From: a bacterium HR28
Lineage (GTDB): Bacteria > Chloroflexota > Chloroflexia > Thermomicrobiales > Thermomicrobiaceae
Assembly: GCA_002898255.1 (NCBI GenBank)
Contig: BEIE01000003.1
Span: 186,001 to 250,000 of the forward strand
DNA length: 64,000 nt
Reading direction: 5' to 3'
Positions 10,701 through 19,551 of the stretch are shown here, piece after piece (positions within the stretch are counted from its first letter, which is position 1; every line of letters begins with the position of its first letter). The position numbers were made by a program, and so were the translations under genes. The notes under the pieces are model-generated. The model was not told the DNA's origin. It did no database searches and worked only from the letters and a program-made list of their open reading frames with translations.

Positions 10701-10760
10701 CTCGCCGCCGAGTTGGGGAAAGTGCGGCTGACAGCGCAAGGGTATCGGGAGCACGCGTGA
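7704..10760 (+). CDS. DUF499-like P-loop ATPase of a phage-defence-type cluster
   Basis: Walker A ETPFGGGKTHAL, Walker B VLILLDELARYL, C-terminal zinc-ribbon-like CPVCGEPIAQCRC; next to a DUF1156-type methyltransferase and an SNF2 helicase. The ORF opens at GTG 7662; ATG 7704 preferred. Confidence 0.8.
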   Translation: MRTIFETCVPRPEVLRGELRDDLFAASLASVVLGTAEPVYGDPERFFSQTYPTRQLRTFLREALGRLTGSDPSANAVLLLETPFGGGKTHALIALYHAARGEPAAATIVGDVPLPLPGTVGVAAVVGTDLDPTHGVRHHDVTTYTLWGELAYQLGGRTAYLLVEESDHRTKTAPGRVTLEQLVGERPVLILLDELARYLVVAEAVPSPTGKGTLADQTIAFLHALLEFAAARRNVLVVLTMASSTDAFAEGTERLREALSVIARSARLLTPAEPEEIPAIVVHRLFERVDRAAAKETAQAYLEALRRWAEQKVALPPAVTMAEYAERIERSYPFHPELVHVLDTRVGSIPNFQRTRGALRLLARVVRRLWNRQPPQMWLIHPGDVDLGDPDILEDLTNRLDRPAFKQVAEADIASRDPKAPAHAEVIDAHHGGMRPAGRLATTIFLHSLALTGVVGIDPPSLLAATLRPDDQPDTLARVLDELRRYCWFLATSDQSRQDRNEQQSKEHKRYWFATEPQLQKIIEEERARVPVTLAKELVCERIETIFQRSVLVPVFFPSDPAELSDDAEHPKLVILHFDAVTTTADEETVPALVRTLFERAGQNSFRTYRNNVVFLVADRGAVEPLVERARTLLAMERLLQSQNGLLDEGKRQELTQRRDEEALQLRVAIMRAYRFLYYPQGDAAINSLPLQREMLPVREQGTVAGNQTTVVEQRLRDLEKLRRADEGKGLPAPALVRQRAFGNQEYLSTLELRRAFARYTGLPILADAANALREIVRLGIRAKVWVYYDAAAREAYDADSGREPSIRIAEDTFVYVPEAAARAGLPFVRPVAPSPPPLPARCPVCGEPIAQCRCSQEIVPPRPERTEELISLDGTLGQVSKGLLDVVRDKQLERLRDVTLRLETAEASEVRAFGLWVAQLRSLGQLQPELEASLTATLAQGGDLRLTFTGPPEQYVRYRSLFETPLRDARDLDARFLLRVTNLVAKDVQQLVLLGEDELAAELGKVRLTAQGYREHA

Positions 10761-11203
10761 TGATGGGAAATGGCACCGGACGTTGGTTCGAGCTCGCACT
10801 GCGACAGCGCCGCACCGGGCGCGAGCTGGTCTTGTGGCAGTGGGAGCGGCGGGTCGAGAACGGGCGCGTCGTCGGGCGACCGAAGCGCCAGCGGGTGGGT
10901 GTGCTGGCGGGACGGCCGCTGGCGGTTGCCGAGAACGACCTACAGCACTTGCTCGGTCGGGCAGGGGTGCAGGAACTGGAGCGCAGTGGGCGCCTGGAGC
11001 TGACGGAGCCACTCGGGGCGCGGTTGGGCGTACTGTTCCTGGCACTCCGTCCACTGCGTCGAGTGGAGCGGATGGTGCGGCTGGTCGAGGGAATACGTCA
11101 GTTAGCGGACGAAGAGGCTTACTACTGGTACGCCCAGTGCACCGCGCCGGGACGTGCTGCCAAAGGACGACGTGCCTTGCGAATCCTCCTGGCGGGCGAG
11201 TGA
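10757..11203 (+). CDS. Small uncharacterised protein coupled to the ATPase
   Basis: 148 aa; start overlaps the ATPase stop by 4 nt; high-GC coding composition without internal stops. Confidence 0.7.
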   Translation: MMMGNGTGRWFELALRQRRTGRELVLWQWERRVENGRVVGRPKRQRVGVLAGRPLAVAENDLQHLLGRAGVQELERSGRLELTEPLGARLGVLFLALRPLRRVERMVRLVEGIRQLADEEAYYWYAQCTAPGRAAKGRRALRILLAGE

Positions 11204-11348
11204 CGTCGCCCGGTGAGGGACAGCGGTACCACGCGAAAGGATTGACCGGAGAGCCCGGGAGCGAGCGCTGCGCTGCACGCGATCCGCTGCATGCCAGAGG
11301 CTCCGCGGTGTGCGGGCCTGTGCCTTTTGCCGCTGATTCAGGGGTCCA

Positions 11349-11377
11349 TTGACCGGCCTACCCTGGACGGGTAGATT
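11349..11377 (+). promoter_or_regulatory. Candidate sigma70-type promoter of the methyltransferase gene with inverted repeat
   Basis: TTGACC-17 nt-TAGATT; inverted repeat CTACCC-tggac-GGGTAG overlaps the -10. Confidence 0.45.
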
Positions 11378-11523
11378 GGTGCGTGGTCCGGCCATCCGGG
11401 TTTGCGCGGACGAAGGATCCAAGCTCTGACGTTTCCTACGAGCTGCCGCAGTAGCTGCCGGCGTCGTCGCTGCTGGAGCCTCGGAGCACGTTGGAAGTTT
11501 GCGGGGAGAGGGGTGCGGTCCTG

Positions 11524-14463
11524 ATGACACAGACGATGTTGCGCACGACACTCCTCATCGAGGAGTGGCTGCCGATCCAGGAGTTGGGGATTGAGGCGCA
11601 ACGGGAACGCGGGGCGAGTAGCTCCTTGCCGCCGCTCTACTTCCTCCACGTCTGGTGGGCGCGGCGACCGCTGGTGGTCAGCCGTGCAGCGGTGTTGGCC
11701 AGCCTACTGCCGGCTTGGCGGCCCGACTGGCCGGAGGCGCTGCGGCAGCGCTTCCCCACTCGCGAGGCCTACCACGCCTGGTTCCGCTGGCTGCTAGGGA
11801 TCCGGGGAGACATCACCGATGCCTGGAGCGCGATCCAGCGGGCAAGGGCAGCTGGGGAGCGTATCGAGAACCCATTCACACATGGAAGGGCGTTCACACT
11901 AGGTATTTCTGAAGGAGACGCGGAAGATCTTCTGGATATTCTTCGCATAACGTGGCAGAGCGTGGACATCAGTGTCTTAGATCCGACTGCTGGAGGTGGG
12001 TCTATTCCGCTTGAGGCGCTACGGTTAGGCTTGACTGTGCATGCCAACGAGTTGAATGCGGTGGCCAGCGTCATCCTTGCAGCAACGCTCGACTATCCGG
12101 CACGGTTCGGTGAGGAATTCTCCCGTGATCTGGAGCGATACGGACGAGAACTCAGTAATCGTGTCCGCAGCGCGATCAGGCGCTTTTATCCTAATTCCAC
12201 TCCGAGCGAAGAGCCACTCACCTACCTCTGGGCGCGGACGGTCCCATGTCCGCAGACCGGCAAGCCGATCCCTCTCTCCCCCAATTGGTGGCTCCAGCGC
12301 GACGACCGTGCCCGCGTCGCCGTTCGCCTCCTCTGTCAGCCCAACTGGCCGGAGTGCCGTTTCGAGATCGTGCGTGGCGCGGAGGCAGAGCGCGTCGCTG
12401 AGCAGGGGACGATCCGCCGCGGCGTCGCCGTCTCCCCATGGACGGGTCAAGTGGTCGACGGCGACTACATCAAGCGTGAGGCTCAGGCGGGTCGCATGGG
12501 TCAGCAGCTCTATGCTGTCGTCGTCAAGACACCGCAGGGGATCGACTTTCGTCCGCCGACCGAAGCCGATCTTGCTGCCGTTCAGGCGGCGGAGGCCGAG
12601 CTGGCGCGCCGCCTCCCCGGCTGGCTCGCCCGCGACCTGGTGCCCGATGAGGAGATTCCGGAGGTCAGCAATTACAACCGCGGTCACCGCCTGTACGGCA
12701 TGACTCACTGGCGCGACCTCTTTGCTCCCCGCCAGCTTCTGGCGCTCGGCACGACCGTCGAGGCCCTGCGCGCCCTCGAGCCGGAGATCCGCGCTCAGCT
12801 CCCGCCGGGCCGCGCCCGGGCCGTCCTGACCTATCTGGCGCTGGCAGTGGATAAGTTGGCGGACTACAACTCGCGGATGAGCCGCCTCGATGTCACACGT
12901 GTGGTTGTGAAGAACACCTTTGACCGCCACGACTTCAGCATGAAGTGGAGCCATGCCGAGATGGCGGTGGTGGCGGCGGGCAAGGGGCTCGACTGGGCCA
13001 TCGACCAGGTGGTCGACGCCTACCGTGGCATCGCCCGACTGGCCCAACCAGCCCGGCTCCCGCTCTGGCAGCGCAGCGGCGCCTCGCCAGTCGAGCGGCT
13101 GCGTGTGACCCAGGGCGATGCCCGTGACCTCCGGCATCTCCCGGACGGCTCGGTCCACCTGGTCTGCATCGACCCGCCCTACTATGACAACGTCCAGTAC
13201 GCGGAGCTTTCCGACTTTTTCTACGTGTGGCTCAAGCGCACGGTGGGGCATCTTTACCCGGACTGGTTCGCTGCGCCGCTGACCGATAAGGAGGACGAGG
13301 CGGTGGCCAACCCGGCGCGGTTCGCCGCACTGGGACGGCGCGGCCGGGCACAGGAACTGGCACGGCGAGACTACGAGCGCAAGATGACAGCGATCTTCCG
13401 GGAGTGTGCCCGCGTCCTGCGCTCGGACGGCGTCCTCACCGTGATGTTCACCCACAAGCAGGTCGATGCCTGGGACGCCCTGGCGCAGGCGCTGATCGAT
13501 GCGGGCTTCCAGGTCACTGCGTCCTGGCCAGTCCACACCGAGTCCGAACACAGCCTGCACCAGGCCAGGAGGAACGCGGCACGTTCGACGATCCTGCTGA
13601 GTTGCCGCAAGCGCCCACCGGGCGATGGGGCGGTCTGGTGGGACGATATCAAGGCGGAACTGCGGCAGCGGGTGCGGACCCGAGCGCAGGAGTTGGCAGC
13701 GTGGGGACTGCACGGGATCGACCTGGTGCTGGCGACCTATGGGACAGCACTCAGCGTGATCTCGGCGCGCTGGCCGGTGTTGACGAGCCAAGCCGACGAG
13801 CACGGGCAACCTATCCCTCTCCGGGCGGAGTCGGCGCTCGATGCGGCGCGGGAAGAAGTGCTCGGGCTCGTGCGCGAGCGGCTCCTGCACGGGCAGCGGG
13901 TGCAGTTTGATCCGGTGAGCGACTGGTACCTCATGACCTGGGAAATGCTCAAAGCACGGGAGTTCCCGTTCGACGAGGCGCGCAAGCTGGCGCTGGCCAC
14001 CGGCGTGGAGCTGGAGCGCGAGATTCTCACCGGCGCGCGGCTGGTTCAGAGGGCTGGTGACGCAGTGAAGCTCCTCACCCCCAAGGAGCGCTGGCAGCGC
14101 AAGGCGGTGACGGTCGATGGGGTACCGACACGTCTCGTGGACGGGCTGCACGTGGCGCTGGTCATTGCGGAGGAGGACGGTGTCGGAGCCGCAGAGCGGT
14201 ACCTGGAATGGGTCGGACTCCGGCAGCAGAACGACTTCCGGGCCTATGTCGCCGCGCTCCTGGAGGCGATCCCGCGGCTACGCGGGACTGACGGGCGCTT
14301 GCAGCTCCCAGAAGCGGAGTGGCTGGAGGTGTTGCGCGCCTACTGCTACCCGGACATCACACCGCCACCAGAGCCGGAACGGAAGCACGTCTATGACCAA
14401 GCACGTCTGGCGCTGGGCGAGGACGGAGCGGACGCGGGGGACGATGACGTCAGTGAGGAGTAG
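11524..14463 (+). CDS. DUF1156-like DNA methyltransferase (adenine-type DPPY motif)
   Basis: N-terminus IEEWLPIQELGIEAQRERGASSSLPPLYFLHVWWARRPL, SAM motif LDPTAGGGSIPLEALRLG, catalytic IDPPYYDNVQYAEL. Confidence 0.88.
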   Translation: MTQTMLRTTLLIEEWLPIQELGIEAQRERGASSSLPPLYFLHVWWARRPLVVSRAAVLASLLPAWRPDWPEALRQRFPTREAYHAWFRWLLGIRGDITDAWSAIQRARAAGERIENPFTHGRAFTLGISEGDAEDLLDILRITWQSVDISVLDPTAGGGSIPLEALRLGLTVHANELNAVASVILAATLDYPARFGEEFSRDLERYGRELSNRVRSAIRRFYPNSTPSEEPLTYLWARTVPCPQTGKPIPLSPNWWLQRDDRARVAVRLLCQPNWPECRFEIVRGAEAERVAEQGTIRRGVAVSPWTGQVVDGDYIKREAQAGRMGQQLYAVVVKTPQGIDFRPPTEADLAAVQAAEAELARRLPGWLARDLVPDEEIPEVSNYNRGHRLYGMTHWRDLFAPRQLLALGTTVEALRALEPEIRAQLPPGRARAVLTYLALAVDKLADYNSRMSRLDVTRVVVKNTFDRHDFSMKWSHAEMAVVAAGKGLDWAIDQVVDAYRGIARLAQPARLPLWQRSGASPVERLRVTQGDARDLRHLPDGSVHLVCIDPPYYDNVQYAELSDFFYVWLKRTVGHLYPDWFAAPLTDKEDEAVANPARFAALGRRGRAQELARRDYERKMTAIFRECARVLRSDGVLTVMFTHKQVDAWDALAQALIDAGFQVTASWPVHTESEHSLHQARRNAARSTILLSCRKRPPGDGAVWWDDIKAELRQRVRTRAQELAAWGLHGIDLVLATYGTALSVISARWPVLTSQADEHGQPIPLRAESALDAAREEVLGLVRERLLHGQRVQFDPVSDWYLMTWEMLKAREFPFDEARKLALATGVELEREILTGARLVQRAGDAVKLLTPKERWQRKAVTVDGVPTRLVDGLHVALVIAEEDGVGAAERYLEWVGLRQQNDFRAYVAALLEAIPRLRGTDGRLQLPEAEWLEVLRAYCYPDITPPPEPERKHVYDQARLALGEDGADAGDDDVSEE

Positions 14464-14641
14464 TCAGTGGGCCGAGCTGGTACGGTCGGTGCAGTGCGGC
14501 CTTCCATGACGCGCTCCTACCGAAGCCGGAGCAGCGGCTGGTGATGCTGTGCTCGGAGTCGGGTGGCGTCATTGCCTCCGGCGGCGTGACGACGTCCGCT
14601 GCGGCGGACGCGGTTCTGGTACGGATCGGAGGCCCTTCAGG

Positions 14642-14712
14642 GGCTGCCGTGAGGAGGGAAGTGTGGCCCGTCGTCGGTGCCAGCAGGACAGGCAGCCGTG
14701 TCCTGCTGGCAC
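14642..14712. repeat. 14-bp perfect inverted repeat with loop complementary to upstream segment (possible pseudoknot)
   Basis: GTGCCAGCAGGACA (14677-14690) / TGTCCTGCTGGCAC (14699-14712); loop GGCAGCC (14691-14697) complements GGCTGCC (14642-14648). Confidence 0.7.
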
Positions 14713-14986
14713 GAGGCGCTGGGGATACGGCTGGTCGTGACGCCCGAGGGCTCTGGAGCGGCCCAGCGCGTTGCAGGTGGACGGCCGACTTTTACGACGG
14801 CGCGCGCTGCACCGCAGGGGCGCGCTCATCGTGTGCACGGTGGGGGGCGCGGGATAAGAGGGGAGGCGGTCACCCGCGGCGCCAAGGGATAGCGCGCCGA
14901 CGCGGCAAACGCTGCTGCAAGACAGCTTGGTGTGGTGTACACGGTGCGCCAGGGCAGCGCGGCCGATCTCCTGAAGCGATACCGCG

Positions 14987-15043
14987 ACGCTTCCAACGCC
15001 AAGGGAGGCTGTTTAGGGGTGTTCCCTGACTCGTTGGAAGCGT
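14987..15043. repeat. 12-bp perfect inverted repeat with nested stem
   Basis: ACGCTTCCAACG (14987-14998) / CGTTGGAAGCGT (15032-15043); nested AGGGA (15002-15006) / TCCCT (15023-15027). Confidence 0.7.
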
Positions 15044-15201
15044 GGGGTAGGAGGCGTACTGGCAAGGGTCGTGACCGATTTGCCGGGGAAGGGTGGTCCA
15101 GCACGTTCCGTCCGCCCAGGGTTCGGTGGTGCCGAGGTGTCCGTTCGAGGGCGGACCGGTGCCGATTGACTATACTTCTGTTCTGTCGGTGAGGGTGAGG
15201 C

Positions 15202-18200
15202 ATGCCAGGCGAGTACGCTGGCGACGCTCCAGGCTTGCGCGGTTATCTTTTCGCCCATCGCTACGGTGAGGGGGACGATCGGCTCCACCGCTTCTACTTG
15301 CCGGCGCTCGAACGGAGTGTGCGGTACGACCGTGCGACCGGATTCTTTTCCAGTTCGGCGCTCGCGGTGGCGGCGGCTGGGGTGGCGCGTCTGATCGCGA
15401 ATGGTGGTCGCATGCGCCTCCTGGTTGGGGCAGCGCTCAGTCCGGAGGATGTGCAGGCGATTGTCCACGGGGCCGACCTTCGCGCGGTGGTACAGGAGCG
15501 GCTGCTGCAGGGGCTAGTGACGGTCGAGACGCTCCTGGAGCGGGAGCGACTGGCGGCCCTGGCGTGGCTGGTGGCTGAGGGGCGACTCGAGCTCCGGGTG
15601 GTGCTTCCGCTTGGGTGGGATGGGCAACCGCTGGCAGCGGCGGAGGCAGCACCGTACTTCCACGCGAAATACGGCGTGTTCACTGATGCGGCCGGCGACC
15701 GGGTTGCGTTTGTAGGGAGCGTGAACGAGACGGCCGCGGGCTGGGTGCAGAACTACGAGGAGCTTTCGGTCTACTTTTCGTGGGACGAGTCTCGTCGGTA
15801 CCTTGAGGACATTGCCGCGCGGTTCGAGCGACTCTGGCAGGGGGAAGAGCATCGCTGGCGGACGTTGACCTTGCCGGAGGCCGTGCAGCAGAAACTCCTG
15901 CAGTACCGACCCGACGAGCCACCGCTCTACGATCCGCTGGAGCGGGTGCAGGTTCCGGTCTCGGAAGTGTGCGAGGAGACTGGAGACTATCAGACCGGAC
16001 CGGACGTGAGCGGGGCGATCGCGCGCTTCTTGCTTGATGTACCGCGGCTGGTCGGTGCCCGTTGGGTCGGACTGGCCACAGCGCCGGTCGTGCCGTGGCC
16101 GCATCAGCGGCGGGTTGTGGAGCGACTGGTCGAGCACTTTCCTGAACGGTTCCTCTTAGCCGACGAAGTGGGATTGGGGAAGACGATTGAGGCCGCACTG
16201 GCGTTGCGCGAACTCTTGCTCAGCGGGCGGGTGCAGCGAGTCTTGTTGCTCGTGCCAGGGGGACTGGTGCGGCAATGGCAGGAGGAGCTCCTGGACAAAG
16301 CTGCACTGGCCGTGCCGCGCTTTGATGCAGGGAAGCTCTGGGACGCGCAGGGTGGCAGTTCCCCAATTGGAGCCAAGGAGCTGCTTGAGACGCAACCGGT
16401 GCTTCTCCTCTCGAGCCACCTTGCGAAGCGGCGTGAATGGGCCGAGCAGCTTCTCCAGGCGCAGCCCTGGGACCTGGTGATTGTCGACGAGGCGCACCAT
16501 GCACGCCGCGACGCTGAGGGGCGGCCCAACCGTTTGTTGTCCCTGTTGCGAGCGCTAAGTGAACGGACACGTGGGCTCTGGCTGCTCTCGGCGACGCCGA
16601 TGCAGCTCCACCCAAGCGAACTCTGGGAGCTGCTCTCCCTCCTGGGCCTGCCGGGACAGTGGGGTGCAGGACCAGACGACTTTGTACGCTACTTTGCTCA
16701 GCTGCGTGGTTCGGATGGGGGAGCGCCGGACTGGGATTTCCTGCTCACCTTGGCGCGCGAGGAGCTCGCGGTGCGCGGTGGGCTAGATGGCCAGTTTGTC
16801 GGAAGCACGCGGGAACGGCTGGGGCTGGCCCGTTGGCAGCGGATCGAGCGACTCTTAAGCATGGACTCGGCGAGTGACCCGCGGTCGCTAGACCGGGATT
16901 CCCAGGCGGCACTTTATGCTGCGTTACGCCAGCACACACCAGTACGCCGACTGATGCTGCGCCACACGCGGTCATTACTCCGCAGATACCGGGAGGAGGG
17001 GCTGCTGAACGAACCGCTTGCTGAACGCGATCCTACGGTGGTGTGGGTCACGTTGACAGACCCGGAGCGCGAGCTCTATGACCGGATTGAGGAGTACATC
17101 ACGGAGTTTTACGCACGGTACGAGGCTGAGCGGCCCGGACTCGGCTTCGTGATGACTATCTACCGGCGTCGGCTCACCTCGAGCTTCGCAGCGGTGCGGC
17201 TCAGCCTGGAGCGGCGGTTGGCGTTCCTCGAAAGGCGCAGTGACGATGTCGGTCTGACGGAAGAAGACGTGACCGAGGAAGAGCTTGACCGCGACGTGCA
17301 GGAGCAGGTGGGCGATATCGATCGTTGGGCAACTGAGGACGAGATCCGTTACCTGCGGAGATTCCTCGAGGATCTCCAGCGCCTCCGCCGCGACTCGAAG
17401 CGCGAGCACTTGCTCGTGTTGCTCGAGCGCCTATTCGCCGAATCGGAGACCATTGCGGTCTTCACCGAGTACTACGATACGCTGCTGGATCTCCGTGAGC
17501 ACCTGGTACCGATCTACGGAAGTCAGGTTGCTTGCTATTCCGGTCGTGGGGGCGAGGTCTGGCAGGACGGGAAGTGGCAACCGATCAGTCGGTCGGAGCT
17601 GGCGGCGTTGTTCCGTGAGGGGAGAAGAGTGCGGCTGCTGCTCTGCACCGATGCGGCGAGTGAAGGGCTGAACCTGCAGACCTGCGGCGTCCTGGTGAAC
17701 TACGACCTGCCGTGGAACCCCATGCGGGTTGAGCAGCGGATCGGCCGCTTTGATCGGATCGGCCAGCGATATCCGGTGGTCCGGATCGTGCACCTGCTCT
17801 ATCGAGATACGGTCGAAGCAGAGGTCTACCGTCGCCTGGGAGAGCGGATCGATTGGTTCCGGAACGTGGTCGGTGAACTGCAGCCGATCCTGACACGGGT
17901 CAGCGAAGACATTCGGCGGCTCGCGCTTGCACCGCAGAGCGCGCGCCGTCGCGAGTTGGAGCACCTGCTGGAGGAACTGGAGCGAGAACTCGCGCAACGC
18001 CAGGAGCAGGAGCTCCTGCAGACACTGCTCGAGCCGGATGCGGCAGCGTATGAGGCCACAGGAGGGTTACCGCCGGTCACGCTTTCTGAGCTAGAGGAAA
18101 CGTTGTTCGAAATCCCGGCTATTGCTGGTGTCTTCCGCCGTCACCCACGGATCGAGCGGGTGTACCGCATCAGCGACGAGGCGCGTCACACGACCGTGAC

Positions 18201-18816
18201 ACTTGACCGTCGGACATACGACGAGCGTCGTGAGGAGTTGCAGTTTCTGACCTACGGGACGGAGGTGCTTGGGAAGCTTCTGGAACGTGCTGCTGGCGAA
18301 CTTCCACCGCATCTCCTGCGGCTCGCGGACGAGTCGGGACGGGTCGGGTACTACTGGCTGGACGGTGACCGGGCGGTGCCGATCATGACACTGCGGGAAT
18401 TTCGTGAGGCCGTGACGTCGTCGGGCGTACCGACGGAGACTGCCGTCCGCGCGGCCGAGCAGAACTTTGCTGCGCGCTGCGCGGCCGAGCGTGAGCGTGA
18501 AGCGGCACGCGAGGCGCAGATGCGGTCAGTACGGCGGAGTGCGCTTGAGGCCCAGGCGCGAGCGGTTCTGCGGGAGGCGACGGCGATCGAAGCGGTGCTG
18601 GGGCGCGGTGGGTCGGTCCAGGCGCTGGCCAGCCGAGGGTATCCGTGGGCACCGCTCGTACGTTTGGTTGGGATGGACGCAGAGGATGCGCGCACCGTGC
18701 GCCAGCTGGTACCGTTGCTGCGGCAGCGGTCACGCGAGCAGCTTGACGGGCGACTCGGCTACCTGACTCAGGTTGCCGGGGAGCTCGTGGAACGGCTTGT
18801 CGCCCTGGGCGCCTGA
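15202..18816 (+). CDS. SNF2-family helicase with N-terminal phospholipase D-like domain
   Basis: PLD-like FHAKYGVFTDAAGDRVAFVGSVNETAAGW; helicase LADEVGLGKTIEAALALREL, VIVDEAHHAR, LLSATPMQ, CTDAASEGLNLQ...QRIGRFDRIGQ. Confidence 0.9.
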   Translation: MPGEYAGDAPGLRGYLFAHRYGEGDDRLHRFYLPALERSVRYDRATGFFSSSALAVAAAGVARLIANGGRMRLLVGAALSPEDVQAIVHGADLRAVVQERLLQGLVTVETLLERERLAALAWLVAEGRLELRVVLPLGWDGQPLAAAEAAPYFHAKYGVFTDAAGDRVAFVGSVNETAAGWVQNYEELSVYFSWDESRRYLEDIAARFERLWQGEEHRWRTLTLPEAVQQKLLQYRPDEPPLYDPLERVQVPVSEVCEETGDYQTGPDVSGAIARFLLDVPRLVGARWVGLATAPVVPWPHQRRVVERLVEHFPERFLLADEVGLGKTIEAALALRELLLSGRVQRVLLLVPGGLVRQWQEELLDKAALAVPRFDAGKLWDAQGGSSPIGAKELLETQPVLLLSSHLAKRREWAEQLLQAQPWDLVIVDEAHHARRDAEGRPNRLLSLLRALSERTRGLWLLSATPMQLHPSELWELLSLLGLPGQWGAGPDDFVRYFAQLRGSDGGAPDWDFLLTLAREELAVRGGLDGQFVGSTRERLGLARWQRIERLLSMDSASDPRSLDRDSQAALYAALRQHTPVRRLMLRHTRSLLRRYREEGLLNEPLAERDPTVVWVTLTDPERELYDRIEEYITEFYARYEAERPGLGFVMTIYRRRLTSSFAAVRLSLERRLAFLERRSDDVGLTEEDVTEEELDRDVQEQVGDIDRWATEDEIRYLRRFLEDLQRLRRDSKREHLLVLLERLFAESETIAVFTEYYDTLLDLREHLVPIYGSQVACYSGRGGEVWQDGKWQPISRSELAALFREGRRVRLLLCTDAASEGLNLQTCGVLVNYDLPWNPMRVEQRIGRFDRIGQRYPVVRIVHLLYRDTVEAEVYRRLGERIDWFRNVVGELQPILTRVSEDIRRLALAPQSARRRELEHLLEELERELAQRQEQELLQTLLEPDAAAYEATGGLPPVTLSELEETLFEIPAIAGVFRRHPRIERVYRISDEARHTTVTLDRRTYDERREELQFLTYGTEVLGKLLERAAGELPPHLLRLADESGRVGYYWLDGDRAVPIMTLREFREAVTSSGVPTETAVRAAEQNFAARCAAEREREAAREAQMRSVRRSALEAQARAVLREATAIEAVLGRGGSVQALASRGYPWAPLVRLVGMDAEDARTVRQLVPLLRQRSREQLDGRLGYLTQVAGELVERLVALGA

Positions 18817-19182
18817 AACACCGTGACGGCAGTGTGGCGAGGTGGGCCCCGGGTAGGGGTGATGCCTGAGTGCTGGCTCATGCACCGATAGGCATGTGTC
18901 GTTGTGTCCGCAGAACGTGCAAAGCTTGGTCGGAAGACCACAACGTGGTTGCTCAGATGTGCGATACTGGTGGTCACCCTGACCACGGAGGGATGACGTG
19001 GCTGCGGTGGCGCAAGAGGTGCGGCGGTCAGAGCGGGCCTGGCCGGCCAGAGTGGAGGCCCAGTGCGTGCTTCGGTGAGCAGAGTCAGCGTCGACAACCG
19101 CATAGTGCTCACTGGAGTGCATGCGGGGACGATCTCTGCCGTCTGGCAGTGACGGGCTCGCCTTGAGCGGAAGGGACAGTCC

Positions 19183-19551
19183 ATGACGACGTACCGTGAA
19201 GTTCTAGGACCGGTCCTTTCCCCCGCAGCACTGACGCTGCTCGAGCGGTTGACACCGCTGATCTGCGCGCTGTATGAGATCGAACTCCTGCTCGAGATGG
19301 AAGTGCCGCCGGTTGAGCACCAACGGCTGCGTGAGCGAGTGACCGGCCGGCTGGAGCGGATTGTGGCTATCCTTCCGCCAGACGTACCTCCAACGGCCAA
19401 CGAGGTATTCACCGCCATCGAGGTGCTCGTGACGGACGTGCTCGGTCGAGAGCTCCGGGTAGGTGAAGAGATTGCTCGGCTTGAGGTGCTGTCTGAGGCC
19501 TTCCGCAATGATCCGCTGCTCTATCAGCTCGCGCGCGGACAGGTGAATTGA
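19183..19551 (+). CDS. Small uncharacterised protein downstream of the helicase
   Basis: 122 aa intact ORF with an upstream GGAAGGGA Shine-Dalgarno; no recognised family. Confidence 0.65.
   Translation: MTTYREVLGPVLSPAALTLLERLTPLICALYEIELLLEMEVPPVEHQRLRERVTGRLERIVAILPPDVPPTANEVFTAIEVLVTDVLGRELRVGEEIARLEVLSEAFRNDPLLYQLARGQVN

Noticed and set aside
12025-14151. 708-aa minus-strand ORF
   Set aside because: Exactly antisense to the methyltransferase, whose plus-strand frame has clear SAM and DPPY motifs; a long shadow ORF is expected at high GC.
14541-15029. 162-aa ORF in the methyltransferase-helicase spacer
   Set aside because: Gly/Arg/Ala/Cys-rich, no domain, crosses the inverted repeats; more likely non-coding spacer.
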